From assembly GCA_029558535.1 (NCBI GenBank), contig JAKQEK010000407.1, positions 1-39,504 of the forward strand: a stretch of DNA of 39,504 nucleotides, given 5' to 3'. The DNA comes from Bacteroidota bacterium (GTDB taxonomy: Bacteria; Bacteroidota; Bacteroidia; Bacteroidales; ML635J-15). Positions 1 to 7,217 of this stretch are shown piece after piece. A model generated the notes under the pieces. It had not been told where the DNA came from. It was given only the letters and a program-made list of their open reading frames with translations, and did no database searches. A program made the translations under genes and the position numbers. The stretch's first letter is position 1. Each line of letters starts with the position of its first letter.

Positions 1-319
1 AACCTTCAATTTTATTTTTATGCGCTTTGGCATGTAAACGATATAACGTGCGCAATCCTTTCATTGACTTTGCCAATGCAATAAGGTGATATCTTGTTTC
101 GTCTCCATCTACCATGTGATAAAATTCTATTCCATAGATAGGTTGTATATTTTGCTTTTTACATTCTTTGTATAATTCATAAATTCCGTACATATTGGCA
201 TGGTCTGTTATAGCGATAGCTGGTTGATTAAGCTCTTTTGCTCTCGCAACTAATTCAGATATATGTCCCATGCCATCTAATGCGCTATATTCAGTGTGTA
301 CATGGCAATGTATAAACAT
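1..319 (-). CDS. dnaE: DNA polymerase III alpha subunit (C-family), N-terminal PHP domain, partial
   Basis: This is the first 106 codons of a C-family replicative DNA polymerase; the rest lies beyond the left edge. The visible part is a PHP domain. It begins with the metal-binding HxHxxYS-type motif (HCHVHTEYS, residues 4-12), then ISELV.RAKEL, ITDHANMYG near residue 42 and a PIYGIEFY strand, the order seen at the N-terminus of bacterial DnaE. The HxH histidines are retained, unlike in E. coli DnaE where the metal site has decayed, so a metal-dependent proofreading role is possible (inference). The ATG at 319 is preceded by AAGGAAGGTG at good spacing. It lies downstream of the MazZ-like gene and behind a copy of the recurrent AAAAAACTTTA motif. 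Family assignment is confident; whether it is DnaE1-, DnaE3- or PolC-like cannot be judged here. Confidence 0.9.
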   Translation of the reverse strand, partial: MFIHCHVHTEYSALDGMGHISELVARAKELNQPAIAITDHANMYGIYELYKECKKQNIQPIYGIEFYHMVDGDETRYHLIALAKSMKGLRTLYRLHAKAHKNKIEG

Positions 320-360
320 ATTGCACCTTCCTTGCTATAAATAGCTTAAATATTAAATTC

Positions 361-380
361 AAAAAAATAAAGTTTTTTAT
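361..380 (-). promoter_or_regulatory. Recurrent ATAAAAAACTTTATTTTTTT motif upstream of the polymerase gene
   Basis: On the minus strand this reads ATAAAAAACTTTATTTTTTT, followed by TTGAATTTAAT, and ends 42 bases upstream of the polymerase start. Near-identical copies stand before other minus-strand units (8698-8715, 9875-9894, 13228-13241, 14981-14996). The repeated placement suggests an early or middle promoter element. A TTGAAT with TATAGC 17 bases later is a possible conventional promoter here. Function is inferred. Confidence 0.45.
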
Positions 381-384
381 GTTA

Positions 385-729
385 TTAATCTCTTGGGTCG
401 AATATTTCAGTGTTATGATTTTTCATATCTGTTATATAAACTGCACAAGCGAACATTGCTCTGCACATTAAATGAGCTAAATGTTCATCTGATGTATCGC
501 CAGCTCTGTAAGCCATTATATGCATCATTGCATGGTTTAAGTGTTCTTCAACTGGTATATTGCGCCAGTTTTCATCATCACCATATTTATTTCTGCCTTC
601 TTTTAAAACTTTTGTCATAGCAAACATTGACAATGGGTCTAAAGATGAAAAACTATATGGCATTGATGATTGTTTACCACCTTTTTCGTTAACAATTGTA
701 GGTGCGTCTTTGCCTACACCTTCTATCAT
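385..729 (-). CDS. dATP/dGTP diphosphohydrolase-like (MazZ/DUF5664) protein
   Basis: A 114-residue protein of the DUF5664 family (Pfam dGTP_diPhyd_N), which includes phage MazZ, an all-alpha enzyme that hydrolyses dATP/dGTP to monophosphates. Visible signatures are the GGKQSSMPYSFSSLDP block, then KVLKEGRNKYG, NWRNIPVEEHLNHAMMH and a final DTSDEHLAHLMCRAMFA helix, all characteristic of the family. The start at 729 is chosen because GGAGGG lies 6 bases before it; an in-frame ATG 15 codons upstream has no ribosome binding site and would overlap the neighbour. It sits between the polymerase and a coiled-coil gene and, with dUTPase, forms a nucleotide-pool module. MazZ in some phages supports 2-aminoadenine DNA, but no purZ or datZ is visible in this window, so that is not claimed. 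Confidence 0.8.
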   Translation of the reverse strand: MIEGVGKDAPTIVNEKGGKQSSMPYSFSSLDPLSMFAMTKVLKEGRNKYGDDENWRNIPVEEHLNHAMMHIMAYRAGDTSDEHLAHLMCRAMFACAVYITDMKNHNTEIFDPRD

Positions 730-745
730 TGAAATCCCTCCAAAA

Positions 746-973
746 TTAACTAAATAATCGTGTGTATTGTTCAAGTGTTAATTGGTTTATTATTTTATTA
801 TATTTTTCTTCAAGTTCCATATAATCATTTCGCCAATTATCTACTTCATCGCGTATTGTTTCATAATCAGCCAATAAATCATTATATTTTTCTTCAAGGT
901 CGTTATAATCACTTACTATTTCTTCAAATAAATTATTTAAACGTCTGTCATAACTATCATAGTTAAATGACAT
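746..973 (-). CDS. Small coiled-coil protein, function unknown
   Basis: 75 residues, almost entirely predicted coiled coil and very acidic. It contains two copies of a heptad-like element (DLEEKYNDLL near 25 and ELEEKYNKII near 53), which suggests an internal duplication. The ATG at 973 follows AAAGGAGGCAAGT, a near-ideal ribosome binding site. It is separated from the next gene by 16 bases that carry that gene's binding site, so the two are co-translated from one early message. No family is recognised; an oligomerising accessory or inhibitor protein is as far as the sequence permits. Confidence 0.65.
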   Translation of the reverse strand: MSFNYDSYDRRLNNLFEEIVSDYNDLEEKYNDLLADYETIRDEVDNWRNDYMELEEKYNKIINQLTLEQYTRLFS

Positions 974-986
974 ACTTGCCTCCTTT

Positions 987-1739
987 CTATAGAGTAACTT
1001 CTATATGTTTGTTTTTGTTTTTTATTCCGCGTAATGATATTTCAGGAAAACCAAGTAATCTGCTTTGTAATCCATTCATATCAGCGTATCCTTCATCATA
1101 ATCTAATGCGCTGCCACATACGACAAAATGTTGTTCTATTTTTTGAATTGTCATATTACGTGGGTCTGGAACTGAATATATCCTATCTGATTTTAGTTTT
1201 TTATGGTGGTGAGCAAGTAAATATACATCAGCAAAATTACGTGTAGACATTTGTTCTGCTTGTCTAATAGCTATTTCAGCAGATGTACCTAAGCCTGTCC
1301 CATGCCAAAGGTTTATAATATATCCAACTCCATTCCATGCATATTTTACAAAACCTTGGTAACCCAAATATGGTATTTTTAATCTATTACATACATCTTC
1401 CATCAAATCAATAGACGTATCATTTTTTATGCGTTGTTCGTGATTACCTATTAATGCTCCGTCTATAAATTCAGCTTTATCTTCTAACATATTAATTATA
1501 TAATCTCTTTGTTTTTTTGGTGTCATATTTGTTTCAAATAAACCAGCACCAATACTTTTTTTGGTTGCTACTTCTGCAAGGTCACCTAGCAATAAACCTC
1601 TATGATTATAGTCGAGTTTTTTAGTCCAATTTTCAATAATGTCATATTTACAATTAATATGTCCCACGTGCCAACAAGCTGTAGGAAGTATATGTAGTGT
1701 TTCATCATTCCCTTCATAAGTTGATTTTGTAAATCTCAA
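987..1739 (-). CDS. Calcineurin-like metallophosphoesterase
   Basis: 250 residues with the metallophosphoesterase motif series: HVGH at 24-27 (first block), GDLAE at 52-56, GNHEQR at 98-103, WHG at 145-147 and a triple His at 177-179. These provide the expected two-metal site ligands. The first block reads ACWHVGH rather than DxH, so the usual first Asp appears replaced, which is odd and worth checking. Enzymes of this fold cut phosphodiester or phosphomonoester bonds in nucleic acids or nucleotides; the substrate cannot be told. The start is a TTG at 1739 with GGAGTGAT 3 to 10 bases upstream. It lies in the replication cluster and may act in nucleic acid processing or as a signal-nucleotide hydrolase (inference). 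Confidence 0.8.
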   Translation of the reverse strand: MRFTKSTYEGNDETLHILPTACWHVGHINCKYDIIENWTKKLDYNHRGLLLGDLAEVATKKSIGAGLFETNMTPKKQRDYIINMLEDKAEFIDGALIGNHEQRIKNDTSIDLMEDVCNRLKIPYLGYQGFVKYAWNGVGYIINLWHGTGLGTSAEIAIRQAEQMSTRNFADVYLLAHHHKKLKSDRIYSVPDPRNMTIQKIEQHFVVCGSALDYDEGYADMNGLQSRLLGFPEISLRGIKNKNKHIEVTL

Positions 1740-1756
1740 AATATCACTCCAGCGTA

Positions 1757-2266
1757 TTAACGCTCATTTTGATTTTCGTTGTTGTTTCTTGGAGCAACCG
1801 TTTGCGCTCTCGCTCTTGTACTAGCATGGAATCTTTCTTGCCAATTGTTTACTGTTTGAGTTTGAAAATATGCCATATCATCAGGATGAATATCAGTATT
1901 CGTTATTGTTTGTTCTCCAGTTGCTATTGTATTAATACCAGTTATTTCTGTTGGGAACGAATGTTGGATGGTTCTAATCCAATTTGATTTTTCCTCCAAA
2001 CATTGTTTTTGGTATTTTCTTTTTTCTTCAATAAAATCTTCAAATGTTTTGTTGTTAACTTGTTTAAATTCCGAAAACAAAGTGAATATTTTATAACATA
2101 TATCTGGAGCAAACCATTCAAAGCCTTGCATCATACATGTTCTGCATTGTTGCAATGATTCAGAGGGGTCTTCTTCAATTGAATAAAAACGTTTTTGAAC
2201 ACAATCACAATCTATAACTTTTTTTAATATTGTTAATAATTCGTTTCTTATATTTTTGTCAATCAT
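1757..2266 (-). CDS. Hypothetical protein with two CxC/CxxC pairs
   Basis: 169 residues with no recognised family. The N-terminal half is helical and carries DCDC near 19-22 and CRTC near 41-44, a spacing that could hold a zinc ion. A Lys/Glu-rich helix follows around 75-95, and the C-terminal 60 residues are polar and low-complexity, ending in an Asn/Arg-rich tail. The ATG at 2266 has a textbook AGGAGGTGATATA site. It is tightly spaced with the phosphoesterase (17 bases) and dUTPase (11 bases), so it belongs to the same transcription unit. Function is not assigned. Confidence 0.6.
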   Translation of the reverse strand: MIDKNIRNELLTILKKVIDCDCVQKRFYSIEEDPSESLQQCRTCMMQGFEWFAPDICYKIFTLFSEFKQVNNKTFEDFIEEKRKYQKQCLEEKSNWIRTIQHSFPTEITGINTIATGEQTITNTDIHPDDMAYFQTQTVNNWQERFHASTRARAQTVAPRNNNENQNER

Positions 2267-2277
2267 TATATCACCTC

Positions 2278-2700
2278 CTATTTACCGCTACTTCCAAAAC
2301 CTTTTTCACCTCTTTCTGATTCGTTTAATTTATCAACGAATTGAAATGTTTTGATTGGGGTTATTGGTACAATTAATATTTGAGCTATTTTTTCGTGTGG
2401 TTGAATATGATAAGGCACTTCTGTTATATTATGTATTAAAGCCTTTATTTCATTCCTATATCCTGCATCAATAACTCCTTGTATTATCAAACCACTTTTT
2501 GAAATTGAACTTCTTGGAAGTAATAATCCTACATTACCATAAGGTATTTCTAAACATATTCCAAGAGGTATTAATACAGTTTGGTGTTGTCCTATTGAAA
2601 TAAGTTTGTTTGTGTTTGCATACAAATCAATTCCTGCATCGCCTTCATATGCTCTTGTTGGAGTACATTTTTCATTCAACACTATCATTTTTAAATCCAT
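2278..2700 (-). CDS. dut: dUTPase (deoxyuridine 5'-triphosphate nucleotidohydrolase)
   Basis: 140 residues, the usual length of a trimeric dUTPase. All five family motifs are present in order: AGIDLYA (22-28), PRSSIS (62-67), GVIDAGYRNEI (75-85) with the catalytic Asp78, HEKIAQILI near 104 and the glycine-rich RGEKGFGSSG (130-139) that closes over the uracil. It converts dUTP to dUMP and pyrophosphate, keeping uracil out of phage DNA and feeding dTMP synthesis. The ATG at 2700 follows AAAGGAGGAATAAA. With the MazZ-like gene nearby it forms a nucleotide-pool function in the replication operon. The identification is secure. Confidence 0.96.
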   Translation of the reverse strand: MDLKMIVLNEKCTPTRAYEGDAGIDLYANTNKLISIGQHQTVLIPLGICLEIPYGNVGLLLPRSSISKSGLIIQGVIDAGYRNEIKALIHNITEVPYHIQPHEKIAQILIVPITPIKTFQFVDKLNESERGEKGFGSSGK

Positions 2701-2701
2701 T

Positions 2702-2806
2702 TTATTCCTCCTTTACTTCAAAACTTACGTTTTTATCTATTATGTAAGATGAATCTATTGTATATACTTTATTTAATGCTTCTTCTTCGGTTTCTTTCTT
2801 CTGTTT
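2702..2806 (-). other. Open frame without a start codon between primase and dut
   Basis: The 124 bases between primase and dUTPase contain a 34-codon open frame with coding-like composition (rich in Lys/Glu, containing the stretch VYTIDSSYIIDK) that ends just before the dut start. It lies in the primase reading frame but behind two stops (TAA, then TGA). No ATG, GTG or TTG opens it. A GTG one base out of phase lies immediately upstream, so loss of one A from the following AAAA would give a 35-residue ORF. It may be a decayed or mis-sequenced small gene. Confidence 0.25.
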
Positions 2807-2824
2807 TCACAATTTGTGATAATG

Positions 2825-3910
2825 TTATTGAACTGTTTTCTTCCATTTGCAATCCCAATCTTTCATACTTATATTTTTATTTATTATATCATCAACATAT
2901 TCAAATTGACTCCAATCTTTATATGTTAAGATATTATTTAAAAGAGATTTGGTTTTTTCTTTGTTTAAATCACCAACATCATTTCCAATTGGAACATTTA
3001 GAAACTCTATGTTCATTTTAAAACGCAACCGTTCATATATGTTTTGCATTGCTTTAATACCCGCATAATCAGGGTCTAATGCAAGTAATATATTATATGT
3101 TTTAGATAGCAATATTGTTTCTTGCATTTCTGTCATATGTGCGCCAAACATTGCAATTACATTCGAATAACCGTTTTGATAAGCATTCCAGACGTCTCCA
3201 CATCCTTCAGTTATCATCAACGGTTTGTCCAATACAATATTTTGTTCGTTATATACATAATTTCCCATATATATTCCACTTGGTTGATGTAACCATTTAG
3301 GTTCGTTTTGACGTGTACTACGCATTGTAACACCTATAAGTGCATTATTGTGATATATAGGAACTATAATACGTTCTTGTATTTGTATTTCTCTATTGTT
3401 TATTATATCATAAATAGTGGCATTTGTGCAATACTTTACATTAAAGTAACTTAGTGTTTCTTTGGTAAAATTACGATAATTGTTAAGATTGTAAAGTTTT
3501 CCCAATACAGATATATCATACGGTTTGATTTCGTCGATACTTGTATGTTTAACCATTTGACGTATCCATTTTCGTGTTTCTTGTATATAGTTAACAGTTC
3601 GCATATCTATTGACATATTAGAAATATCAATTGTAAAAAGTTTAGCGATATAATTGACTGATTGCGCAAACGACATATTTTCTTTAATCATTATAAAATC
3701 AAATAAATCGCCTCCACGAAAACATCCAGAATGACAATACCATAGTTTACGTTGTGTATCATATATAAATGATGTTGGATTGTTGCTTCCATGTAAAGGA
3801 CATTTACAACGTATTTTTTCTGTGCCGTGAAATTCATCAACGCCATACAATTTAAGCAGTTCGATGAAATCTATGTTATTTTTCAAATATTCTACTGCAT
3901 TGTTTGGCAT
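2825..3910 (-). CDS. dnaG: DnaG-like DNA primase
   Basis: 361 residues. The N-terminus is a CHC2-type zinc finger: CPLH at 37-40, then YCHSGC at 58-63 followed by FRGGDLFDFI, where the second pair is spaced one residue wider than usual. A TOPRIM domain follows, with the ITEG acid at Glu235 and the LALDPDYAG metal-binding loop near 276. It makes RNA primers for the phage replisome and should work with the DnaB-like helicase two genes upstream. The length is short for bacterial DnaG because the C-terminal helicase-binding domain is reduced, as is common in phages. The ATG at 3910 has AAGAGGTG upstream. The TOPRIM and zinc-finger assignments are strong. Confidence 0.92.
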   Translation of the reverse strand: MPNNAVEYLKNNIDFIELLKLYGVDEFHGTEKIRCKCPLHGSNNPTSFIYDTQRKLWYCHSGCFRGGDLFDFIMIKENMSFAQSVNYIAKLFTIDISNMSIDMRTVNYIQETRKWIRQMVKHTSIDEIKPYDISVLGKLYNLNNYRNFTKETLSYFNVKYCTNATIYDIINNREIQIQERIIVPIYHNNALIGVTMRSTRQNEPKWLHQPSGIYMGNYVYNEQNIVLDKPLMITEGCGDVWNAYQNGYSNVIAMFGAHMTEMQETILLSKTYNILLALDPDYAGIKAMQNIYERLRFKMNIEFLNVPIGNDVGDLNKEKTKSLLNNILTYKDWSQFEYVDDIINKNISMKDWDCKWKKTVQ

Positions 3911-3922
3911 TTAAAACACCTC

Positions 3923-4102
3923 TTATATTATTGTTATGAATATTCCAAGAAGCGCAAGAAGTAAATATCCTGCAAATATTGCATATGCAAATATATTTTT
4001 ATTGAAATTGTTAAACCTTTTGTAATGATATATATATAACAATATATAAGCAGCCATTATACTACCAAATATAAAACAAAACATTCCCGTCCAAAATTTC
4101 AT
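3923..4102 (-). CDS. Small two-helix membrane protein
   Basis: 59 residues with two hydrophobic segments (about 5-24 and 38-58) separated by a basic loop (HYKRFNNFNKN), so probably an inner-membrane hairpin protein. The ATG at 4102 is favoured because AAAGGAGG lies 7 bases before it; a TTG two codons earlier overlaps the helicase stop and is too close to that site. Its start overlaps nothing but begins within 3 bases of the helicase stop, indicating coupling. Phage early membrane peptides often act on the host envelope or exclude other phages, but nothing here proves a role. Confidence 0.65.
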   Translation of the reverse strand: MKFWTGMFCFIFGSIMAAYILLYIYHYKRFNNFNKNIFAYAIFAGYLLLALLGIFITII

Positions 4103-4104
4103 AG

Positions 4105-5472
4105 TCAAACCTCCTTTTGCGTTATTCTTATTTTATCAAACAATATATCTATTTCTACATCACTTTGTCCGTGTCTTTGATATTTGATAAGAAATTTCTG
4201 ATTTGCTTTTCCACTATGCATAGCAAGTTCTTCATCACTAAAATTTCTAAGGAAACATAATTTAGTAGCTAATTGCAATATTCCAAGACTTCCTCCGATA
4301 CTTCTTGCGTCTTTTTCAGTACTTCCCCAATTGGTTCTGTTTTCATTGTTTGCAGTAAATATCGGAATGTGAAGTATTCCAGCCATTTCTTTAAGTCCGC
4401 TTGCAAAGAAAGTAAGTTTTTCATCGCTTCTTAAATCTCCTTTTGTTGACGCTCCCATTGTAGAATTTAATTTTAAATAATCAAAAAACAATGCAACTAT
4501 ACCATATTTTAATTGAAATTTTCTTGTTAATGCTGTAACTTTTTCAAGAGTAAAATCTGGCATATAAACAAAATAAAATTCGCTTTCTTTCATTATTTTT
4601 TGTGCTTCTTGTAATCGTTTTATTTTATCTGTTGCTTCTCCATACATTGTGTCAATTGTAAATAAACCCATATCTATTTCGTCTTCAGGTATTTGAGACA
4701 ATACAGAAAGCAATCTTAATTCTTGTTCTTCTTCACCTTGTTCTGTGTCAATCCAAAGTATAGGAAGTTTATTATTGATTGTTATATGTTTCGCCCAATT
4801 CAAAAGAGTTACTGATTTACCCGTTTTGCTTTCAGCACATACAACAATAAAATCACCAGGTTTTGCACCTTTTGTTACTCTATCATATTTTGCCCAACCA
4901 ACTTCAATTCCAGGCAGTTCATTTGGATGTTCTACTCTTTGTTGTAATCTTTCAGATACTTTGTCACCCATTTTATATACCTCATCAGCTTTTGTATGTT
5001 CAAGTATTATATTAGTTACTTCCTGATTAGTATAACCAAGTATTTCATCTGTATCTGATTTATTATCCGACATCATACGTGTTTGTATATTGTCACAAGT
5101 ATTATATATTACGCGACGTAAATAATATTTTATGACATCATGTATAAACATTTTGATGTTTTCTGTGCGTGGTGACTGTTGTAATAACATTATATATTCA
5201 AGACCACCAAAGTCGTCTACTATTTTCTTAGCTTTTTCATCTTTTATTACATTATATAAACTTAAAGCATCTATTTTTACATTTTTTGAAAATAGGTATA
5301 TAATACCCATATAAAGTACTTCATTTGCTTTTATAGCAAAATGTTTTGGAAGTAATCCTTCGCTTTCACATTCTATAATTGTATCAGGGTTATTCAAACA
5401 ATTTGCTATCAATACCCGTTCGCTTGCGGGATTCACTATCACTTCTTCTATTTTCATTTGTTCGTTCGTCAT
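4105..5472 (-). CDS. dnaB: DnaB-like replicative DNA helicase
   Basis: 455 residues. Residues 1-120 resemble the DnaB N-terminal domain (SERVLIANCLNNPD, LPKHFAIKANEVLY). The RecA-like ATPase domain begins near 190 with a Walker A, AESKTGKS at 213-220, followed by LWIDTEQGE near 240 as the H1a glutamate region and a Walker B-like hydrophobic strand ending LFFDYLK near 325. It should unwind the fork ahead of the phage polymerase and recruit the DnaG-like primase. The ATG at 5472 has CGGAGGT 8 bases upstream. The start lies 83 bases inside the preceding gene in another frame, an unusually deep overlap suggesting translational coupling to a loader-like partner. Confidence 0.92.
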   Translation of the reverse strand: MTNEQMKIEEVIVNPASERVLIANCLNNPDTIIECESEGLLPKHFAIKANEVLYMGIIYLFSKNVKIDALSLYNVIKDEKAKKIVDDFGGLEYIMLLQQSPRTENIKMFIHDVIKYYLRRVIYNTCDNIQTRMMSDNKSDTDEILGYTNQEVTNIILEHTKADEVYKMGDKVSERLQQRVEHPNELPGIEVGWAKYDRVTKGAKPGDFIVVCAESKTGKSVTLLNWAKHITINNKLPILWIDTEQGEEEQELRLLSVLSQIPEDEIDMGLFTIDTMYGEATDKIKRLQEAQKIMKESEFYFVYMPDFTLEKVTALTRKFQLKYGIVALFFDYLKLNSTMGASTKGDLRSDEKLTFFASGLKEMAGILHIPIFTANNENRTNWGSTEKDARSIGGSLGILQLATKLCFLRNFSDEELAMHSGKANQKFLIKYQRHGQSDVEIDILFDKIRITQKEV

Positions 5473-5782
5473 TTACATTGACCTCCGATGGTGTATCAAT
5501 CATTTTATTCATTTCTTCTTTTATATGTTTAATTTTAAGTTTTTTTAATATATCTTCGAGTGTATATGATAACCAACCAAGCGAATTAAATCCTTTAGGT
5601 GGTGGATTTTTTACACAATATTTTATACCTTCTATTATTTCAAATTTATTAAAACCAGCTTTTAGCAACGTACGTGCTTGTCCAAGTGTTTGTGTGAATG
5701 TTGCTGGTGTTGCTCTACGTTCTGTAAGATAAAAAAAAGTTTTAGCAATTTCACCAGCAGTCTTGTTTAGTTCTTTGCTCAA
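5390..5782 (-). CDS. Helicase-adjacent hypothetical protein, possible helicase loader
   Basis: 130 residues from a TTG start at 5782, chosen because AAAGGAGG is 7 bases upstream; the more distal TTG has no site. The N-terminal 90 residues are helical with a conserved-looking core (TLGQARTLLKAGF, GIKYCVKNPPPKGFNSLGWLSY), and the C-terminal 35 are charged and probably disordered. Its 3' end overlaps the helicase gene by 83 bases. Phages commonly place a replisome organiser or helicase loader at this position, so that role is inferred from position, not from a recognised domain. Confidence 0.55.
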   Translation of the reverse strand: MSKELNKTAGEIAKTFFYLTERRATPATFTQTLGQARTLLKAGFNKFEIIEGIKYCVKNPPPKGFNSLGWLSYTLEDILKKLKIKHIKEEMNKMIDTPSEVNVNDERTNENRRSDSESRKRTGIDSKLFE

Positions 5783-5838
5783 TTTGTTCCCTCCTTTTTT
5801 GTATAAATTCTTCAATTGTATTTATTCAATGTATTTAT

Positions 5839-6039
5839 TCAAACAACCATTTTCAAATATTTTTTTAATGTTGTTTTTACACTTATGAAGTTACTTCTAT
5901 CCAATATACGTTTTTCCTTAACATCATCATATATAATATATGCTTTTGTTCCATCCCAATCAATAATCCATCGTTTGACTTCATATACGTTACCATGTTT
6001 TATATCCCAATCCTGATTGCCAATATATATAACTTTCAT
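5839..6039 (-). CDS. Small SH3-like hypothetical protein
   Basis: 66 residues starting MKVIYIGNQDW and containing KHGNVYEVKRW, IIYDD and a C-terminal SNFISV strand. This pattern of five short beta strands is typical of small SH3-like phage proteins. The ATG at 6039 follows GAAGGTG at suitable spacing; a GTG three codons earlier lies within that site. It begins 1 base after the upstream gene's stop. The 56 bases between it and the loader-like gene hold only that gene's binding site. No function is assigned. Confidence 0.55.
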   Translation of the reverse strand: MKVIYIGNQDWDIKHGNVYEVKRWIIDWDGTKAYIIYDDVKEKRILDRSNFISVKTTLKKYLKMVV

Positions 6040-6040
6040 A

Positions 6041-6379
6041 TTATGCACCTTCTTTATTTAAACATAAGTTTTGATATTCTGCAAGTGTCATATTCATTTC
6101 ACGTATTTTTTCAAAATCATTTTTAATAAATTGATAAAATTGTTGGTTTGGAAATTCTTTGTAAGTAAAAATTCCACTAAAAATCTCTCTGTTTTTAATT
6201 CTATATTTGTGTAATTCAAAAAGTTCTTTATTTAACTTTAAATTAAAACCTATTATATTACCATCAACATAAGAAGCTATATATGTATTGTTTTTAGTAT
6301 ACCAATTGATGTTTTCATTTGCGCGATATGGGAGTGTTTTTATTGCTTTATACAATGCATATTCAATTTTAATTGGCAT
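6041..6379 (-). CDS. Hypothetical early protein
   Basis: 112 residues, with no recognised family. The first 60 residues are mixed beta with aromatic residues (NINWYTKNNTYIASYVDG), and the C-terminal half is helical. It ends with a MNMTLAEYQNLCL segment resembling short MTxxxF/Y tails in two other small early proteins at 13.2-13.8 kb. The ATG at 6379 is preceded by GAAAGGA at 9 bases; an earlier TTG lies inside that site. Upstream lies a 200-base intergenic block with its own plus-strand signals. Confidence 0.5.
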   Translation of the reverse strand: MPIKIEYALYKAIKTLPYRANENINWYTKNNTYIASYVDGNIIGFNLKLNKELFELHKYRIKNREIFSGIFTYKEFPNQQFYQFIKNDFEKIREMNMTLAEYQNLCLNKEGA

Positions 6380-6407
6380 TGATATCATTCCTTTCAATTA
6401 TTAATAT
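6379..6407 (+). promoter_or_regulatory. Candidate plus-strand promoter inside the minus-strand block
   Basis: TTGATA (6379-6384) and TAATAT (6402-6407) are separated by 17 bases on the plus strand, pointing into the intergenic region with two inverted repeats and a small plus-strand ORF. It overlaps the start of the minus-strand gene at 6379, so transcription would be antisense to that gene's leader. The spacing is ideal and the hexamers are two substitutions or fewer from consensus. Confidence 0.4.
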
Positions 6408-6426
6408 GATAAAAAAAAAGAAGACG

Positions 6427-6459
6427 GCGTATATAGTACAATTAACATACTATATACGC
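6427..6459. repeat. Perfect 12-bp inverted repeat, 9-base loop
   Basis: GCGTATATAGTA and its exact reverse complement TACTATATACGC flank a 9-base loop. On the minus strand it is followed, after CGTC, by a T-rich run, so it could end the SSB-side transcript. On the plus strand it would lie in the leader of the small ORF at 6485. It could equally be an operator or origin element. Confidence 0.7.
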
Positions 6460-6484
6460 AAAAAATTATGAGGAGGTAAACCAT

Positions 6485-6589
6485 ATGAGAAAATTAGTCG
6501 CCGTAGCGAAAATGTTGTGCGGCATGGTCAATACATCACAACATCTATACGTTGAAATCAATCAACGTATAGAATATATTAGGAAGTAA
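6485..6589 (+). CDS. 34-residue plus-strand ORF in the early block
   Basis: A short ORF running against all its neighbours. The ATG at 6485 has a strong GAGGAGG site 8 bases upstream, and the promoter-like pair at 6379-6407 points at it. The peptide begins MRKLVAVAKMLCGMV, hydrophobic and basic, and ends EYIRK. Its 3' end spans the inverted repeat at 6544-6573 and overlaps the last codons of the SSB gene on the other strand. The signals support translation, but the peptide could also be incidental to a structured RNA or origin. Confidence 0.4.
   Translation: MRKLVAVAKMLCGMVNTSQHLYVEINQRIEYIRK
6544..6573. repeat. Perfect 12-bp inverted repeat, 6-base loop
   Basis: TCTATACGTTGA and TCAACGTATAGA are exact reverse complements around AATCAA. 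It lies just downstream of the SSB stop on the minus strand and within the 3' part of the small plus-strand ORF. There is no T-run on either side, so a classical terminator is unlikely. It is the second strong dyad in 150 bases. Confidence 0.7.
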
Positions 6590-7217
6590 AATCTACTGAT
6601 GGTTTGTCTTGTGATTCATTGTCAGTATTTTCTGCATTATTATTACCAAATACATCCGTCAATGCAGCACCATTCATCAACATCTGAAGTTGTTCTGGTG
6701 TTGGTTTAAGCGTTATATTTTTCAAATCATATTTAGTTAATGCTTTTTCAGCTTCAGTAAGTGGTTTGGGCGGCAATGCAATAGGAGTATAACTTGTTTC
6801 ATTACCTTCGCCAGTTACTCTTATTTTAACATCATATTTTCTTAAATCTCCTACCTCAACCAACAAACCCTCTAGTGCTTCAAATAATCCCTTGCCTTTG
6901 TCGATAATTTCGACTTCGCCAGTTTCTCTGTTCAGTATGTTGATAGCATGAAGTTTTCTGCTGCTATATACTTGTTTCCCACCAGTTTTTTTCTTTTCTT
7001 TAATGTCGGCGCATATTGGACATCCAGCACCAGGGCAATCAACAGATACGCCTCTCCCATTATTAGCGGCTTGTATCCAGTGCGAGTATCTGCTGAATGG
7101 TTCTGCGTCAAGTATGCGTATTGTGTGTGTTTTTCCTGTTGTAAGTTTATTGTATTTAGTTTTTTTATTCGTATTGTCTTTGTCTTTGGATTTTGATGTT
7201 ACATCATTCCATCCCAT
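6579..7217 (-). CDS. Single-stranded DNA-binding protein, gp32-type with zinc site
   Basis: 212 residues. A basic N-terminus (KSKDKDNTNKKTKYNK) precedes a KTHTIRILD strand, then His46 and the CPGAGCPIC cluster (Cys61, Cys66, Cys69). This His-Cys-Cys-Cys pattern matches the zinc site of T4 gp32-like proteins. The tail (from about 185) is acidic and Asn-rich and ends SVDFTS, as expected of SSB tails that recruit partners. It should coat single strands at the phage fork. The ATG at 7217 is favoured with GGAG 10 bases upstream; an ATG three codons earlier abuts the site. Codon use is richer in C-ending codons than neighbours, consistent with high expression. Confidence 0.82.
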   Translation of the reverse strand: MGWNDVTSKSKDKDNTNKKTKYNKLTTGKTHTIRILDAEPFSRYSHWIQAANNGRGVSVDCPGAGCPICADIKEKKKTGGKQVYSSRKLHAINILNRETGEVEIIDKGKGLFEALEGLLVEVGDLRKYDVKIRVTGEGNETSYTPIALPPKPLTEAEKALTKYDLKNITLKPTPEQLQMLMNGAALTDVFGNNNAENTDNESQDKPSVDFTS

